The notes under the pieces: model-generated
Databases searched by the model: none
What the model was told of the DNA's origin: nothing
Seen by the model: only the letters and a program-made list of their open reading frames with translations
Origin: Cloeon dipterum
Taxonomy: Eukaryota; Arthropoda; Insecta; Ephemeroptera; Baetidae
DNA: 64,000 bases
Direction: 5' to 3'
NCBI RefSeq assembly: GCF_949628265.1
Contig: NC_088789.1
Coordinates: forward strand, 35,333,883-35,397,882
Shown: positions 25,001 through 38,300 of the stretch, in pieces
Layout: the number at the start of each line of letters is the position of its first letter
Position numbering within the stretch: position 1 is the first letter of the stretch
Program-made: the position numbers and the translations under genes

Positions 25001-25835
25001 TTCGTTTTTCAATTATTTTAAATAGTAAACCTGTGTGACACACGTGTAATTCAAGCATAGAGGCTTTGGTGTTGTTGTAGTTGTTGTGGTGGTGGTGGTT
25101 GTAGTCGTGGTCGTAGTCGTTGTAGTTGTTGTGGTTGTTGTTGTGGTGGTGGAAGTCGACGTTGAAGTAGTTGTAGGCGTAGTTGTTGTAGTTGTAGTTG
25201 TAGTTGTGGTAGGTGTGGTTGTACTTGTTGATGTTGTTGATGTTGTTGTGGTTGATGTTGTTGTGGTTGGTTCGGTAGAAGTTTCTACAGTTGTAGTAGT
25301 TGCAACTGTCGTGGGAATTGTTGTAGTTGTGTCCGTGGTTTCGGTCGTAGCTGCTAAGAGAATTGTTTGAATGCCTGATTTTTCATTCAAATATAAAATT
25401 AACTGGTTTCTGGGACCGCGGAGGAGCTGCCGAGCGTCGTACTAATTGCTGTTGATCGCTTTGTCTTTAAATTTAATTTAAGTTTAGATGTCAAGTTCTT
25501 TAGTTTGGGAGTTTATACCATAGATATTTGTGAAGTTGTTTGCATCTTTGTGGTTGTGGTGGTGTTGCACTGACTAGGGTTTCCTGAGCAGCACTTTTGG
25601 ATGTAGACCCTTCGGTTTGTAATTACACGCACTGCAAAACAACTCCAAAGTTTCTTTCCGATATTAATTTCTAAACAAAATCCTACCGATTTCTACTCGA
25701 ATTATGTTACGAATAGGAGATTTTGCTTTCTAATTGAGAATATTTTTTTATTTAAAATACGTCAGAAGCTCTCAATACATTTACAGTGAGCATGGTGAGC
25801 ACAAAAATTATAGCAAGCACTGATCTCCACAGCAT
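22071..25835 (-). CDS. CTL-5: secreted mucin-like protein with four C-type lectin domains
   Basis: Key exons: mucin 25031-25353, CTLD1 core 24351-24604, CTLD2 core 23698-23942, CTLD3 core 22868-23006, CTLD4 terminal 22071 to about 22335. Start MLWRSVLAIIFVLTMLT is a good signal peptide. The mucin exon encodes about 100 mostly Thr residues and ends PKPLCLNYTCVTQ. Sugar motifs differ from CTL-1: CTLD1 EPN, CTLD2 QPA, CTLD3 QPD, CTLD4 QPD. CTLD2's first exon (FRSACGRQYFISKV) is near identical to CTL-1, -2 and -4, although the rest of the gene has diverged, a sign of gene conversion. The intron in CTLD2 has a normal GT donor here. The stop (TGA at 22071-22073) follows FLCEVYFKRNL. Confidence 0.85.
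25031..25353 (-). repeat. Long Thr-codon tract of CTL-5
   Basis: Over 300 nt of mixed ACN codons with occasional Ser, Pro and Val; the most Thr-pure stretch lies nearest the CTLD side (25060-25170). The opposite strand reads as a poly-valine open frame, which is an artefact. Confidence 0.75.
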
Positions 25836-26258
25836 ATTCCTATGTCTTATTTAGAAAATAAATTAAACAAAATCCCACTGATAATATGTTAACCCTAACT
25901 CACCCTATTAACAAAACTGCCGATTTAAAGTGTCCAGTAATATTTTGTGACTGCAACTGCACCAAATTTCGGCCAGAAACACAGCGTTCTCACAAAACGG
26001 ATGTTTTGTTGCTTCCGCTGGTAGACACGCTCCCACTGTGCTGAATTTTATACGCGTTTTAAAATATTGGAAAAGTGGAACACATATGTTCAAGCACGTC
26101 ACTAAAAGGCTGAGAGTTGTATCGTGTGCTTGCCAAAACAGCGTTGCCAGATGAACTGCTCAACACGAGGAGAAATGGAACAAATAAATAGTTTTTTTTC
26201 TGCTGTGTGTAAATTTATTTGTTTTTATTTTCAATAAAGCAAATAAGTTTCATAATAA
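25836..26258. other. Short intergenic with CTL-5 promoter
   Basis: The variant motif ACGGATGT lies at 25997-26004, about 165 bp upstream of the CTL-5 ATG. Nothing else recognisable. Confidence 0.4.
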
Positions 26259-29200
26259 TTATGCTTCGCAAACGAAGCGGAAGGTTTTAGAACAGGTGTT
26301 GTCATTGAAGCAAGTGCTCGACGAATCTCCTCCTTTAATGACCAAATCGACACAGTTTTCAACGTAGGGTGAGCTGGGCTCCCCTGCGCACCAGTGGGAG
26401 TTGCTGTTGAGAAACTGACCGTCCGGACACCAGCCATATTTGTTGACGCAGCCGATACCGACGTCGGTGCCTGACGTCCAAATGGAGCCGCTTGGCCAGC
26501 CGGCAGCTGCCATAAAATAAAATTAAACCAGATTTAAAGTGATTATGGAAAGACACGCACAATTAAATCCGTCATGAAGGCAAACGCGTTCTGCGTCCGT
26601 CTCGACCGACAGTAGCTTCAATCCGAACGAGCAGCAAGTGTCGTACGCATTTTGGAAAGACATCTAAAGGGGGGATTTAATTATATTTATTTATATCAGG
26701 AAGATTTTCCTACCGAATCTTTGTGCAGGAAATACATTTTGTTGCAAAACGTTTTGAACTGACCATCAGGTCCTGCAGTTACCCGATCATTAATCAGTTA
26801 TTATTTTTTTTTATAATTTTACCAGACATTGCTGTCACTTGAGCAGATTTTGCAGGCTACGAAAATAGTCCAAAAGATTTTATGAATTTCAGTTAATTCT
26901 AAAAATTTACATCGACAATGCAGTTGTTGTCGTAGCAGGGAACCGACGTGCACGGTAGAGCAGGCATCTACAAAAAGTCGGAGAAAATAATTGAATTCCT
27001 GGAAAGCTTATCCGTACCTGACAAATGTAATTGCGTGATTCGGTGCAAGGAGCGTCGGCGAGATAGGCTGCACTCTTGCTGTAAGTCGAGGCCGTTCCGA
27101 ATCGAGAAAAGACGCACCACTGCTGCTCGTTTAAATTGTCTGGTTCTCCAGAAAGCCTTTTTTCAAGATTGGATTGAAGTTCAGGTTTAAATAAAAAGAT
27201 TGCAACCATTTGGTGTCATTCCAGTAAAAGTTAACGCCCGTTGAGCAATAAGTGTAATGGAAATTGCAATCGAGCTGTGTGCCGCTCGTCCAAAACTCGG
27301 CGTTGTACCGCAGAAGGGCTGCGAAATAAAATTTAATTCGGTTGTTGTTTGATTCAATTTAGGCCTATACGGTCATTATTGTTTAAATTGAAGATGTCCT
27401 GCATTTCCTGGTCACTCGCGATAGACAGGAAGTCCATTCCCAAATTGCAGCACGCGGTGTTGGCAGCGGCCCAAGTCACCTATAATTATTAAACATGTTT
27501 TATTCAGGTTTTAATCAGGAAAAACTAAACAAACTCCGGCCATGGTTGCGAAAAGATATGTTTTTGAACTTCCAGTCGCCCAACGTCCGAAATTAAAGGC
27601 ATCTGGGAAGCATATGCGTAAGATATAATACAAAAATGTTTATAAAATATTACTCAGCAGTTCTCCTTTCGAGTTGAAGAGATTATTCTGTTAATTATTA
27701 ACATTATTATCTTGTACAAATTGATTTAATGAAGACGAACCTGCTTGACACACGTGGATTTGCTTGGACAAGTAGGAGAGCATGCCTTTTGTTCAGCCTT
27801 TTCAAGAAAACACTCAACGTTTCATCATATATTCCGATTTAAGTTAATAATTTGAATACCTCACAGATGAAGTATCGAGGACTAGTGCATGTCAGGTCGT
27901 TGATAATAACCTGTGTCGGGTCCAACGCCATCCTCATCTCCAAGCACCGCTCTAATATCAGAAGGTCAGGCATTCCTGGCCACCAATTTGAAAAATTTTG
28001 GTAAAGCAGTTTCATCGAGCCGCAAAATCCGTAAGTGAATTCGCAGCCGAATCCATTGCTGGTGCCTGACGTCCAGTAAAAACTTGAAGTGTCCTTCAAC
28101 AGGACTGCACATTGGAATGATATTTAGCTCTGATATTTAAGATACCCTTGTTCATGGCCGTCAAGCACGATATATCTTCAAATGAGTTGATGCTCATCAA
28201 TTTCATTCCGTACTTGCAGCATTCGGTCATGGCGTCGGCCCAGGTCATGCCCACCTTGGAAAAAAAGTACTGGTGCCCGCAAGCTGGCCTGAACACGCCG
28301 TCAGAGTTGCCTACGTTTTTTTAAATGCTTTCAAGAATTAAATTTAAGAAATTCGGTAAACCCTTCCAGTTTTGCGAAGCGGTGACCTTCGCAGCCTCTG
28401 TCTGACACGGCAGAGCCGGACATTGAGGGAACGGACATCCCAGGGCAGTCGTCTGAGAATATTTTAATAATTTAAATCATCACGTCATAGTTTGGAGACA
28501 AACTTCGCAAACGTATCTGGCTGTGTAGGCAGTGCAGGGCCGATCGTTCATCAGAAGGTTATTCGGAGGAGTGCCTCCCCCCACGACCATTTCAATGCAG
28601 TTTTCATTTCCTCCAGCGTTGTTGGGCTCGCCGGACACAAATTTGATGTCGGAGGTGACGTTACTCGCCAGGTCACTAGTGCACCAAAGGTAGTATCCGC
28701 TATATTTGTTGCTTCCAGATGTCCACCAGGCGCCTCCCAATCCGTAGCTTGGAACTAAGATTTTAGTGGTTCATATTGATGTTTAAAACAAAATCGAAAT
28801 AAAACCCTGAAGCATTTTGGAGAAGCACAAGTACTCAGCTGCAGTTTCGAAGCTCACCAGCTTCATATTTCGCGCGCAGCATTGCGAAGCAGCTCCCGGC
28901 CAATCTACCTAAATAGTTTTTCAGGTATTTTATTTCAAAACATAATAAAAATGGGTTTAACCGCGGCGTCACTGAAGAAATACATTTTGTCGCAACCGAT
29001 TCGTAGAACTCCTCCTATAGGAGCACCAACTGAAGCTGCGAGGGAAGAAAAAAGCTTGTCTCGGTTATTATGGAAAATATTAAGATTTATTACTGTTTAT
29101 GTAGTTGCTAGCATCAAGTAACGAGGGCTGTAAGATCGACATAAGGTCTTAAGTTCGTTTTAAACTGGTTATTCAAGTGATTACCTGTGTGACACACGTG

Positions 29201-30143
29201 TAATTCAAGCATAAAGGCTTTGGGGTGGTTGTTGTCGTAGTTGTTGTAGTGGTTGTTGTTGTCGTAGTGGTTGAAGTAGTTGTAGTTGTAGATGTGGTTG
29301 CTGGAGTAGTTGTAGTTGTTGTGGTAGTTGGCGTTGTAGTGGTGGTTGATGTTGAAGTACTTGACGTTGTAGTTGTTGTTACTGTCGTCGGTGAATCTGA
29401 CAGTAAAATTGTTGTAGTTGTTGTTGGTGCATCTGAGGTGGTTGTTGTTGTAGTTGAAGCTGGTAGATCCGAGATGGTAGTCGCTGGTGTCGAGTCAGTT
29501 GTCGTTTCCAGAGTCGTGGTTGTGTCGCCAACGCTGGTTGAAGGAATTTCTTGTGAAACGGTCGGAGTATCCACAGTTGGGTTGTCAATCGCCATCGTGG
29601 TGTCCGGCAGCGTGATTTCGTCCGTTGCGGCGCTTGAAGTCACTTTATATCTAATTGTGAGATATCCTTTTTGAATGATTTTCCTTACCTTTCTGGGCAG
29701 AAGACGCAGTGGTCATTCCAGTCAGCTTTGTTGTCTTTTTCTGAATGTGAGATTCACAAATTTAAGTACAGAATGATATTTTTATATTATTCCACGTTTC
29801 TACTTACACTTGTAACTGGTTTCGAGGTGGTTTCCATGGTTGTGGTTGTTATATTGCAGGAACGAGGAGAATTCGAGCAGCACTTTTTGATGCTGATCCG
29901 GCGGGCTAAATTTGCACGAGTTACTGCAAAAATAAATACCCCCAACTGAATGCAAGAACCAAATTTAAACCTTTAACCAACCAAATTTGATTTTTATTAT
30001 ATTGGTACGACGAAGGGCAGCTAATTCAGTCTGAAAATGTCATGAGATTTTATGCACGTCCAATTAAAAACAAAATAAATGATTTGTTTTACAAAAATGG
30101 AGATGAGCGCCAGAAGTGAGGCAAGCATTGGTTTCCACTGCAT
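26259..30143 (-). CDS. CTL-6: secreted mucin-like protein with four C-type lectin domains
   Basis: Key exons: mucin 29185-29642, CTLD1 core 28504-28754, CTLD2 core 27860-28104, CTLD3 core 27018-27156, CTLD4 terminal 26259-26506. Start MQWKPMLASLLALISIF. The Cys-Cys segment reads IKKCCSNSPRSCN. The mucin exon is about 150 residues: a Ser/Thr/Asp/Pro mixed N-part, then Thr-only repeats, ending PKPLCLNYTCVTQ. Motifs: CTLD1 EPN, CTLD2 MPD, CTLD3 EPD, CTLD4 EPS; CTLD4 ends directly in VCEA then stop. The linker before CTLD3 is AEQKACSPTCPSKSTC. Members 6, 7 and 8 form a subgroup by signal peptide, mucin N-part and this C-terminus. The ETS-like motif at 30356 is about 215 bp upstream. Confidence 0.85.
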
Positions 30144-30841
30144 TATTTTCCTTTCAACTTGAATTCAGCGATTTGTGGAATAAAAATGTCATTCCTTCAC
30201 TCACCTGTCTTATTGGAAAAAGTATCTATAATATTTTGAAAAACCTGATATTCTGAAAGGCTGTTTTGCTGCAAATGATGGAAACTTTTCATCTAACGTC
30301 CTGCGGGAGGCAGTGGGAATCACGTTGCTACAGCAGAATCGGCGTGTGCCCAACTCCGGATGTTTCTGGTTGCTTCCTGTGTTTCGCTCTAGGGGAACTT
30401 GATTTCTCTATCACAACGCAGCTTCATTTCCAATATTCATGCTGTCGAGTGAATATTGTGTGGAAGTGACGTCAAACACGCGCGTCAGCCCTATGCTCGC
30501 TCCATATTTTTTGGTGTTCTACGATCACGTGATCAGAAATTGAAAAAGGCAGCTGTTATCGAAAAACAACTATATAAAAAAGAGATTTATTAAAATTAAG
30601 ATAAAACAGAGACAGAGTTGAATATTCTTGATTGCTGGCTGAACATTTTTTTACCGACATTTTTATCGCAACTCTTCTTTCTTATCAAATCAGCGTTTTC
30701 AGAGTAATTATAGAACACGAGGAGCTTTTTTCAACTACACGTGAAACGGAAGAATACGATATATTTTCACTTGTATGTTAATTTATTTGAGTAGATATTT
30801 TCAATATAACCAAATTTCGTCCGAATTTTATACTATGATAA
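30144..30841. other. Intergenic between CTL-6 and CTL-7
   Basis: Carries the CTL-6 upstream region with CCGGATGT (30356) and a TGACGTCA palindrome (about 30467), a layout repeated upstream of CTL-7 (34860-35030) and CTL-8 (38960-39130). No exon seen. Confidence 0.5.
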
Positions 30842-33800
30842 TTATGCCTCGCAAACAAAGCGGCAGGAGGTAGCACAGGTGTAGTCATTGAAGCAAGTGC
30901 TCGACGGATCGCCGCCATTCATGGCTAAAACGAGACAATTTTCAACGTAGGGTGAGCTGGGCTCCCCTCCGCACCAGTGGGGGTTGCTGTAGAGAAACTG
31001 GCCGTCCGGACACCAGCCAAATTTGTTGACGAAGCCGATACCGTTGTCGGTGCCTGACGTCCAAATGTAGCCACTAGGCCAACCGGCAGCTGCCATAATT
31101 TAAAAGTTAATCAGGTTTAAATAAAAAATTAAAATAATACGCACATTTAAATCCGTCATGAAGGCAAACGCGTTCTGCGTCCGTCTCGACCGACACGAGT
31201 TTCAATCCGAACGAGCAGCAAGTGTCATATGCATTTTTGTAGGACATCTGAAGAAGGGATTTAATTTTATTCATATATCAGGGTGATTTTCCTACCCAAT
31301 CTTTGTGCAGGAAATACATTTTGTTGCAAAAAATTCGGAACTCTCCATCAGGTCCTGTATTTTCCGATCATTATATCAGTAATTAATTATTTTTTAAACC
31401 ATACCAGACGTTGCTGTCACTTGAGCAGATTTTGCAGGCTAAGAAAATAGTGATTAAAGCATATGGCTAAAAGAATTGAATTTCCGGTAATTTTAAAAGA
31501 GTTTTAATTTTTTCAATTTACATCGGTAGTGCAGTTGTAGTCGTAGCAGGGGACCGACGTGCGGGACATAGCAGGCATCTACAAAATTTAGAGGAAATAA
31601 TTGAATTTCTGGAATGTTAATCCGTACCTGGCAAATGAAATTGCGCGAATCGGTGCAAGGAGCGTCGGCGAGATAGGCGGCACTCAGGCTGTAAGTCGAG
31701 GAAGTTCCAAATCGAGAAAAGACGCACCACTGCTGCTCGTTTAAGTTGTCTGGCTCGCCAGAAAGCCTTTTTACACATTCGTATAATCAAATTTGAAGTT
31801 TAAATAAAAAGATTTCAACCATTTGGTGTCGTTCAAGTAAAAATCAACGCCGGTCGAGCAATATTTGTAACGGAAATTGCAATCGAGCTGTGTGCCGCTC
31901 GACCAAAACTCAGCGTTGTACCGCAGAAGAGCTGCGAAAAAAAGTTTTTTTTTGTGTTTAATTTAAATTTGTCTTATACGGTCATCATTGTTTAAAATGA
32001 AGATATCCTGCATTTCCTGGTCACTCGCAATAGACAGGAAGTCCATTCCCAAATTGCAGCAAGCGGTGTAGGCAGCGGCCCAAGTCACCTAATTATGAAA
32101 TCTTTATTATTCAAGATAAATAAGATAAAACTGAACAAACTCCGGCCATGGTAGCGAAAAGATAAGTTTTTGCACTTCCAGACGCCCATCGTCCGAAACT
32201 AAAGGCATCTGCAACCAAAAAACGTAGGAATATAACAATATATATGTTAATAAAATATTACTCGGCAGTTCTCCCTTCGAGTTGAAAAGATTATTCTGTT
32301 CAATACTATCATTAATATTTTGTATAATTAGGCTACTTGCAGACAAACCTGTTTGACACACGTGGATTTGCTTGGACAAGTAGGAGAGCAATCCTTTTGT
32401 TCGCCCTTTTCACGAAAACACTCAACGTTCCATCATATAATTAATAATTTGAATACCTCACAGATGAAGTATCGGCTAGTGGTGCATCCCTCGTCATTGA
32501 AAAATGCCTGTGTCAGGTCAAACGTCATTTTCATATCCAAGCATCGCTCCGTTAGCGGATTATCAGGCATTCCCGGTGACCAGTTTGAGAAATTTTGGTA
32601 AAGCAGTGTCTTCGAGCCGCAAAATCCGTATGTGAATTCGCAGTTGAATCCATTGCTGGTGCCTGACGTCCAGTAAAAACTTGTAGTGTCCTTCAACAGG
32701 ACTGCACATTGGAATGATATTTTGCTCTGATATTTAAGATACCCTTGTTCATGGCCGCCAAGCAAGTTAACTCGTCGTATGATTCGACGCTCAACAATTT
32801 CATTCCGTACTTGCAGCATTCGGTCATGGCGTCGGCCCAGGTCATGCCCACCTTGGAAATAAAGTATTGGCGACCGCAAGCCAACCTGAACACGCCGTCA
32901 GAGTTGCCTACGATTTTAGAATTGCCTCGGATAGTTTTAATTTAAGAAAATAGACAAACTCTGCCAGTTTTGCGAAGCGGTGACCTTCGCGGCTTCCTCC
33001 AGACACGGCAAAGTCGGACATTGAGGGAACGGACATCCCCCGGCAGTCGTCTGAGAACATTTTAATAATTTAAACCATAACGTCATGGTTTGGAGACAAA
33101 CTTCGCAAACGTATCTGGTTGTGTAGGCGGTGCAGGGCCGATCGTTCATCAGAAGGTTATTCGGAGGAGTGCCTCCTCCCACGACCATTTCAATGCAGTT
33201 TTCATTTCCTCCAGCGTTGTTGGGCTCGCCGGACACAAATTTGATGTCGGAGGTGACGTTACTCGCCAGGTCACCAGTGCACCAAAGGTAGAATCCGCTA
33301 AATATGTTGCTTCCAGATGTCCACCAGGCGCCCCCCAATCCGTAGTTTGGAACTAAGATTTCGGAAGTTTAAGATACGAAAATTTATAAAATTCGAAAAT
33401 TAAACCCTGAAGCATTTTCGAGAAGCACAAATAATCAGCTGCGGTTTCGAAGCTCACGAGCTTCATATTCCGCGCGCAGCATTGTGAAGCTGCTCCCGGC
33501 CAATCTGCCTGAAAAGCTTTTCAGGTATTTCACTTTAAAACACAATAAAAATGTTTCTACCGCAGCGTCACTGAAGAAATACATTTTGTCGCAAGCGATT
33601 TTTAAAACTCCACCTATAGGAGCACCAACTGAGGCTGCGAGGGAAGAATAAAGCTTGTCTCGGTTATTATAGAAAATATTAAGATTTATTACTGTTTATG
33701 TAATTGCTAGCATCAAGTAACGAGGGCTGTAAGATCGACATAAGGTCTTAAGTTCGTTTTAAGCTGGTTATTCAAGTGCTAACCTGTGTGACACACGAGT

Positions 33801-34690
33801 AGTCCAAGCATAAAGGCTTTGGGGTGGTTGTTGTAGTGGTGGTTGTTGTGGTCGGTATCGTAGTTGTTGAGGTAGTTGGCGTTGTAGTGGTGGTTGATGT
33901 TGAAGTACTTGATGTTGTAGTTGTTGTTACTGTTGTCGGAGAATCTGACAGTAAAATTGTTGTTGTTGATGTTGAAGCATCTGAGGTTGTTGTTGTTGTT
34001 GTTGTAGTTGAAGTTGGCGAATCCGAGATGGTAGTCGCTGGTGTCGATTTAGTTGTCGTTTCCAGAGTCGTGGTTGTTTCGCCAATGCTTGTAGAAGGAA
34101 TTTCTTGTGACACGGTCGTAATATCCACAGTTGGCTTGTCAATTGCCATCGTGGTGTCTGGCAGTGTGATTTCGTCCGTTAAGCCGATTGAAGTCACTAT
34201 AAATCTAATTGTGCAATGTCCTCTTTGAAAGATTTTCCTTACCTTTCTGGGCAGAGGATGCAGTGGCCATCCCAGTTAGCTTTATTGTCTTTTTCTGAGA
34301 GTCAGAAATAAAATTACGATTTGATATTCCACGTTATTACTTATTACTTACATTAGTAACTGGTTTAGAGGTGGTTTCTATGGTTGTGGTTGTTACATTG
34401 CAGGAGTGAGGGGATTTCGAGCAGCACTTTTTGATTCTGATCCGGCGTGCTAAATTTGCACGATGCACTGCAAAAATAAATACCCCTAACTGAATTCAGA
34501 GTCAAAATTGAAATCTGGAACCAACCAAATTTAATTCGTATTATATTATTACGACGAAGAGCAGCTGTTACAGCCTGAAAGTATCAGAAGATTGTACAAC
34601 ATCTCATTAAGCACAATGCAAAAGATTTTTTGATTTTACAACAATGGAGATGAGCACCAGAAATGCGGCAAGTATTGATCTCCACCGCAT
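30842..34690 (-). CDS. CTL-7: secreted mucin-like protein with four C-type lectin domains
   Basis: Key exons: mucin 33784-34196, CTLD1 core 33102-33352, CTLD2 core 32457-32701, CTLD3 core 31628-31766, CTLD4 terminal 30842-31089. Start MRWRSILAAFLVLISIV. It is the closest paralog of CTL-6: CTLD1 differs from it by only a handful of residues. Motifs: EPN, MPD, EPD, EPS. The linker between CTLD3 and CTLD4 reads MSRTSVPCYDYNC, so the first linker cysteine kept in CTL-1 to CTL-6 (CTSVPC) is replaced by Arg. One CTLD3 strand has WSSG in place of WTSG. The mucin exon is shorter than in CTL-6 by deletion of Thr repeats. Confidence 0.85.
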
Positions 34691-35375
34691 AATTTTCCTA
34701 CCAACTTGAATATGATTAATCAACTCAGTGATTTGTTGAATAAAAATGTCAATCCTGCACTCACCTGTCTTATTAAACAATACTATCTCTAATAATTTGA
34801 AACTAACTGTTATTCTGAAAGGCTGTTAGGCTTCAAATGATGGAAAATTTCCATAGAACGACCTGGGAGGCAGTGGGAATGACGTTGCGGTGTGTGCCAA
34901 CTCCGGATGTTGCTTCATGTACTTAACTGTGCATGGGAGAATGATTTATCTATTACACAGCAGCTTCATTTCATATATTCAGGCTGTATAGTGAATATTG
35001 CGTGGAAGTGACGTCGTACACACACTCTCACTGACGCCAAAACCTTTTGCTCGCTCCACATTTTCTAGTGTTCTACTATCACGTGAGCAGAAATTGAAAT
35101 AAAAGTCAGCTGTTATCTTAAAACAACCGTAAAAAGAGAACTATTTTATTTAAGCGTTGAATATTCTATAATGCTGGCTGAACATTTTTTACCGTCACTT
35201 TTCATCACAAATCTTTCTTGTCAAATCAGCGAGAGGAGCAGAAGGAAAAAATTTGAGCGTTTTTCAACTACTTGTGAAACGGAAGAATAAGATATTTTTT
35301 CAGTTGTTATGTTAATTTATTTGAGTAGATATTTTCAATATAACCAAATTTCATCCGAATTTTATTTTATGATAA
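34691..35375. other. Intergenic between CTL-7 and CTL-8
   Basis: Upstream region of CTL-7 with CCGGATGT (34903-34910) and GTGACGTCG (about 35008), aligned with the upstream regions of CTL-6 and CTL-8. The CTL-8 3' flank (35280-35375) is almost identical to that of CTL-7 (30750-30841). No gene seen. Confidence 0.5.
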
Positions 35376-38300
35376 TTATGCCTCGCAAACAAAGCGGAAG
35401 GCGGTAGCACAATTGTTGTCATTGAAGCAAGTGCTCGACGGATCGCCGCCATTCATGGCTAAAACGAGACAATTTTCAACGTAGGGTGAGCTGGGCTCCC
35501 CTCCGCACCAGTGGGGGTTGCTGTAGAGAAACTGGCCGTCCGGACACCAGCCAAATTTGTTGACGCTGCCGATACCGACGTCGGTGCCTGACGTCCAAAT
35601 GAAGCCACCTGGCCAGCCGGCAGCTGCCATAAAATAAAATTTAATCAGATTTAAAATGATTATTGTATGACACGCACATTTAAATCCATCGTGAAGACAA
35701 ACGCGTTCTGCGTCCGTCTCGACCGACACGAGCTTCATTCCAAACGAGCAGCAAGTGTCATATGCATTTTTGTAGGACATCTGAAGAGGGGATTTCATTA
35801 TATTTACATCAGGAAGACTTTCCTACCGAATCTTTGTGCAGGAAGTACGTTTGGTTGCAAAATGTTTTGAACTGTCCATCAGATCCTGCATTTTTCCGAT
35901 CATTATCAGTAAATAATTAAATTGTTAAACCATACCAGACATTGCTGTCACTTGAGCAGATTTTGCAGGCTAAGAAAATAGTGATTAAAGTATATAGCTA
36001 AAAGAATTTGAATTTCCGGTAATTTTAAAAGAGTTTTAATGATTTTAAATTTACATCGGTAGTGCAGTTGTAGTCGAAGCAGGTGACCGACGAGGAGGGT
36101 AGAGCAGGCATCTACAAAATATTAGAGGAAACAAATCAATTTACGAAGTGTTTTAATGGGTACCTGGCAAATGTAATTGCGCGATTCGGTGCAAGGAGCG
36201 TCGGCGAGATAGGCTGCACTCTTGCTGTAAGTCGAGGCCGTTCCGAATCGAGAAAAGACGCACCACTGCTGCTCGTTTATATTCTCTGGCTCTCCAGAAA
36301 GCCTTTTTTCAAATTCAGATCACCAAATTTCAAGTTGAAATAAAAAGATTAACTCCAACCATTTGGTGTCGTTCCAGTAAAAGTCAACGCCGGTTGAGCA
36401 ATACTTGAAGTGGAAATTGCAATCAAGCTGTGTGCCGCTCGTCCAAAAATCGGTGTTGTACCGCAGAAGGGCTGCGAAATAAAATTTAATTTGATTGTTG
36501 TTTGATTCAATTTAGGCCTATACGGTCATTATTGTTTAAATTGAAGATGTCCTGCATTTCCTGGTCGCTGGCAATGGAAAGGAAGTCCATTCCCAAATTG
36601 CAACATGCGGTGTAGGCAGTTGCCCAATTCACCTTATCATTAAATCATTTTTAAACAACTTTTAAATCAGAAAAACCTAACAAACCCCGCTCATGGTAGA
36701 GAAAAGATAAGTTTTTGCACTTCCGGTCGCCCAACGTCCGTAACTAAAGGCATCTGGAACCAAATACGTAATGATATAACAATAAATGTTCATAAAATAT
36801 TACTCAGCAGTTCTCCTTTCGAGTTGAAGAGATTATTCTGTTAATTATTAACATTATTATCTTATACAAATTGATTTAATAAAGACGAACCTGCTTGACA
36901 CACGTGGATTTGCTAGGACAAGTGGGAGAGCAATCCTTTTGTTCGCCCTTTTCAAGAAAAAACACTCGTTTCGTATGATATTCCGATTTAAATTAATAAT
37001 TCGAATACCTCACAAATGAAGTATCGCCCATTGGTGCATCCCTGGTCGTTGACAATAATCTGTTTGGCGTCAAACGCTATCTTCGTCTCCAAGCATTGCT
37101 CTGTTAGCCGATTGTCAGGCTGTCCCGGGAACCAGTTTGAGAAATTTTGGTAAAGCAGCGTCTTCGAGGCGCAAAATCCGTATGTGAATTCGCAGCCGAG
37201 TCCAATGTTGGTGCCTGATGTCCAGTAAAAATGATCGGCGTTCTTGAACTGGACTATAAATTGGAATGATTTTTCTATTTTTAAAGTTTCATAAATATTA
37301 ACCCTTATTCATGGCCGCCAGGCAAGATAACTCTTCAAATGATTCGATGCTTAACAATTTCATTCCGTACTTGCAGCATTCGGTCATGGCGTTGGCCCAG
37401 GTCAAGCCCAACTTGGAAATAAAGTACTGACGCCCGCAAGCCGACCTGAACACGCCGTCAGCGTTGCCTACGATTTTAGAATTGCTTCGGACAGTTTTAA
37501 TTTAAGAAAATTGACAAACTCTGCCAGTTCTGCGAAGCGGTGACCTTCGCGGCTTCCTCCAGACACGGCAAAGTCGGACATTGAGGAAATGGACATCCCA
37601 CGGCAGTCGTCTGAATAAACCATTTAAATCATCTCGTCAAGTTCGTTTTTTCGCTGGTTTTTCAAGTGCTTACCTGTGTATCACACGCGTTATTCAAGCA
37701 TAAGGGCTTTGTTGTAGATGTGGTTGAAGAATTTGAAGTTGTAGTTGTTGACAAGGTTCCTGGAATAGTTGTAGTTGTTGGGGTAGTTGGTATCGTATTG
37801 GTGGTTGATGTTGAAGCACCTAATGCTGTAGTAACAATCGGGGTTGAAGATATTGATGCTGTTGTTGGTGCACCCGACAAAAGAATTGTTGTAGTTGTTG
37901 CTGTAGCATCTTTGATAGTTGTTGTTGTAGCATCTAATGCTGTAGTGACAATTTGTGTTGAAGTTGATCCTGTTGGCCGTGAACCTGACAAAAGAATTGT
38001 TGTAGTTCTTGCTGTAGCATCTGATAATGTTGTTGTTGGAGCGTCTGAGAATGTTGTTGTTGGAGCATCTAAGTTGGTTGCTGTTGTAGTTGATGCTAGT
38101 GAATCCGCATTGCTTGACGCTGGTATCGAGTTTGTTGTTGTTCCCAGAGTTGTCGTTTTGTCTCCACTGCTAATAGAAGTGTCTGTCAGAATTTCTTGTA
38201 GGTCTGAAACGCTCGTAGAATCAGCAATCGGGTTGCCAATGCCGATCGTGTTGTCTGGCTGTGCATTTTCGTCCGTTGCGCCTCTTGAAGTCACTATATT

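Noticed and set aside
25086-25370. Long plus-strand valine-rich open frames opposite the mucin exons (also 29225-29674, 46106-46567)
   Set aside because: They are antisense shadows of ACN (Thr) codons and have no splice signals, start context or conservation apart from the Thr tract.
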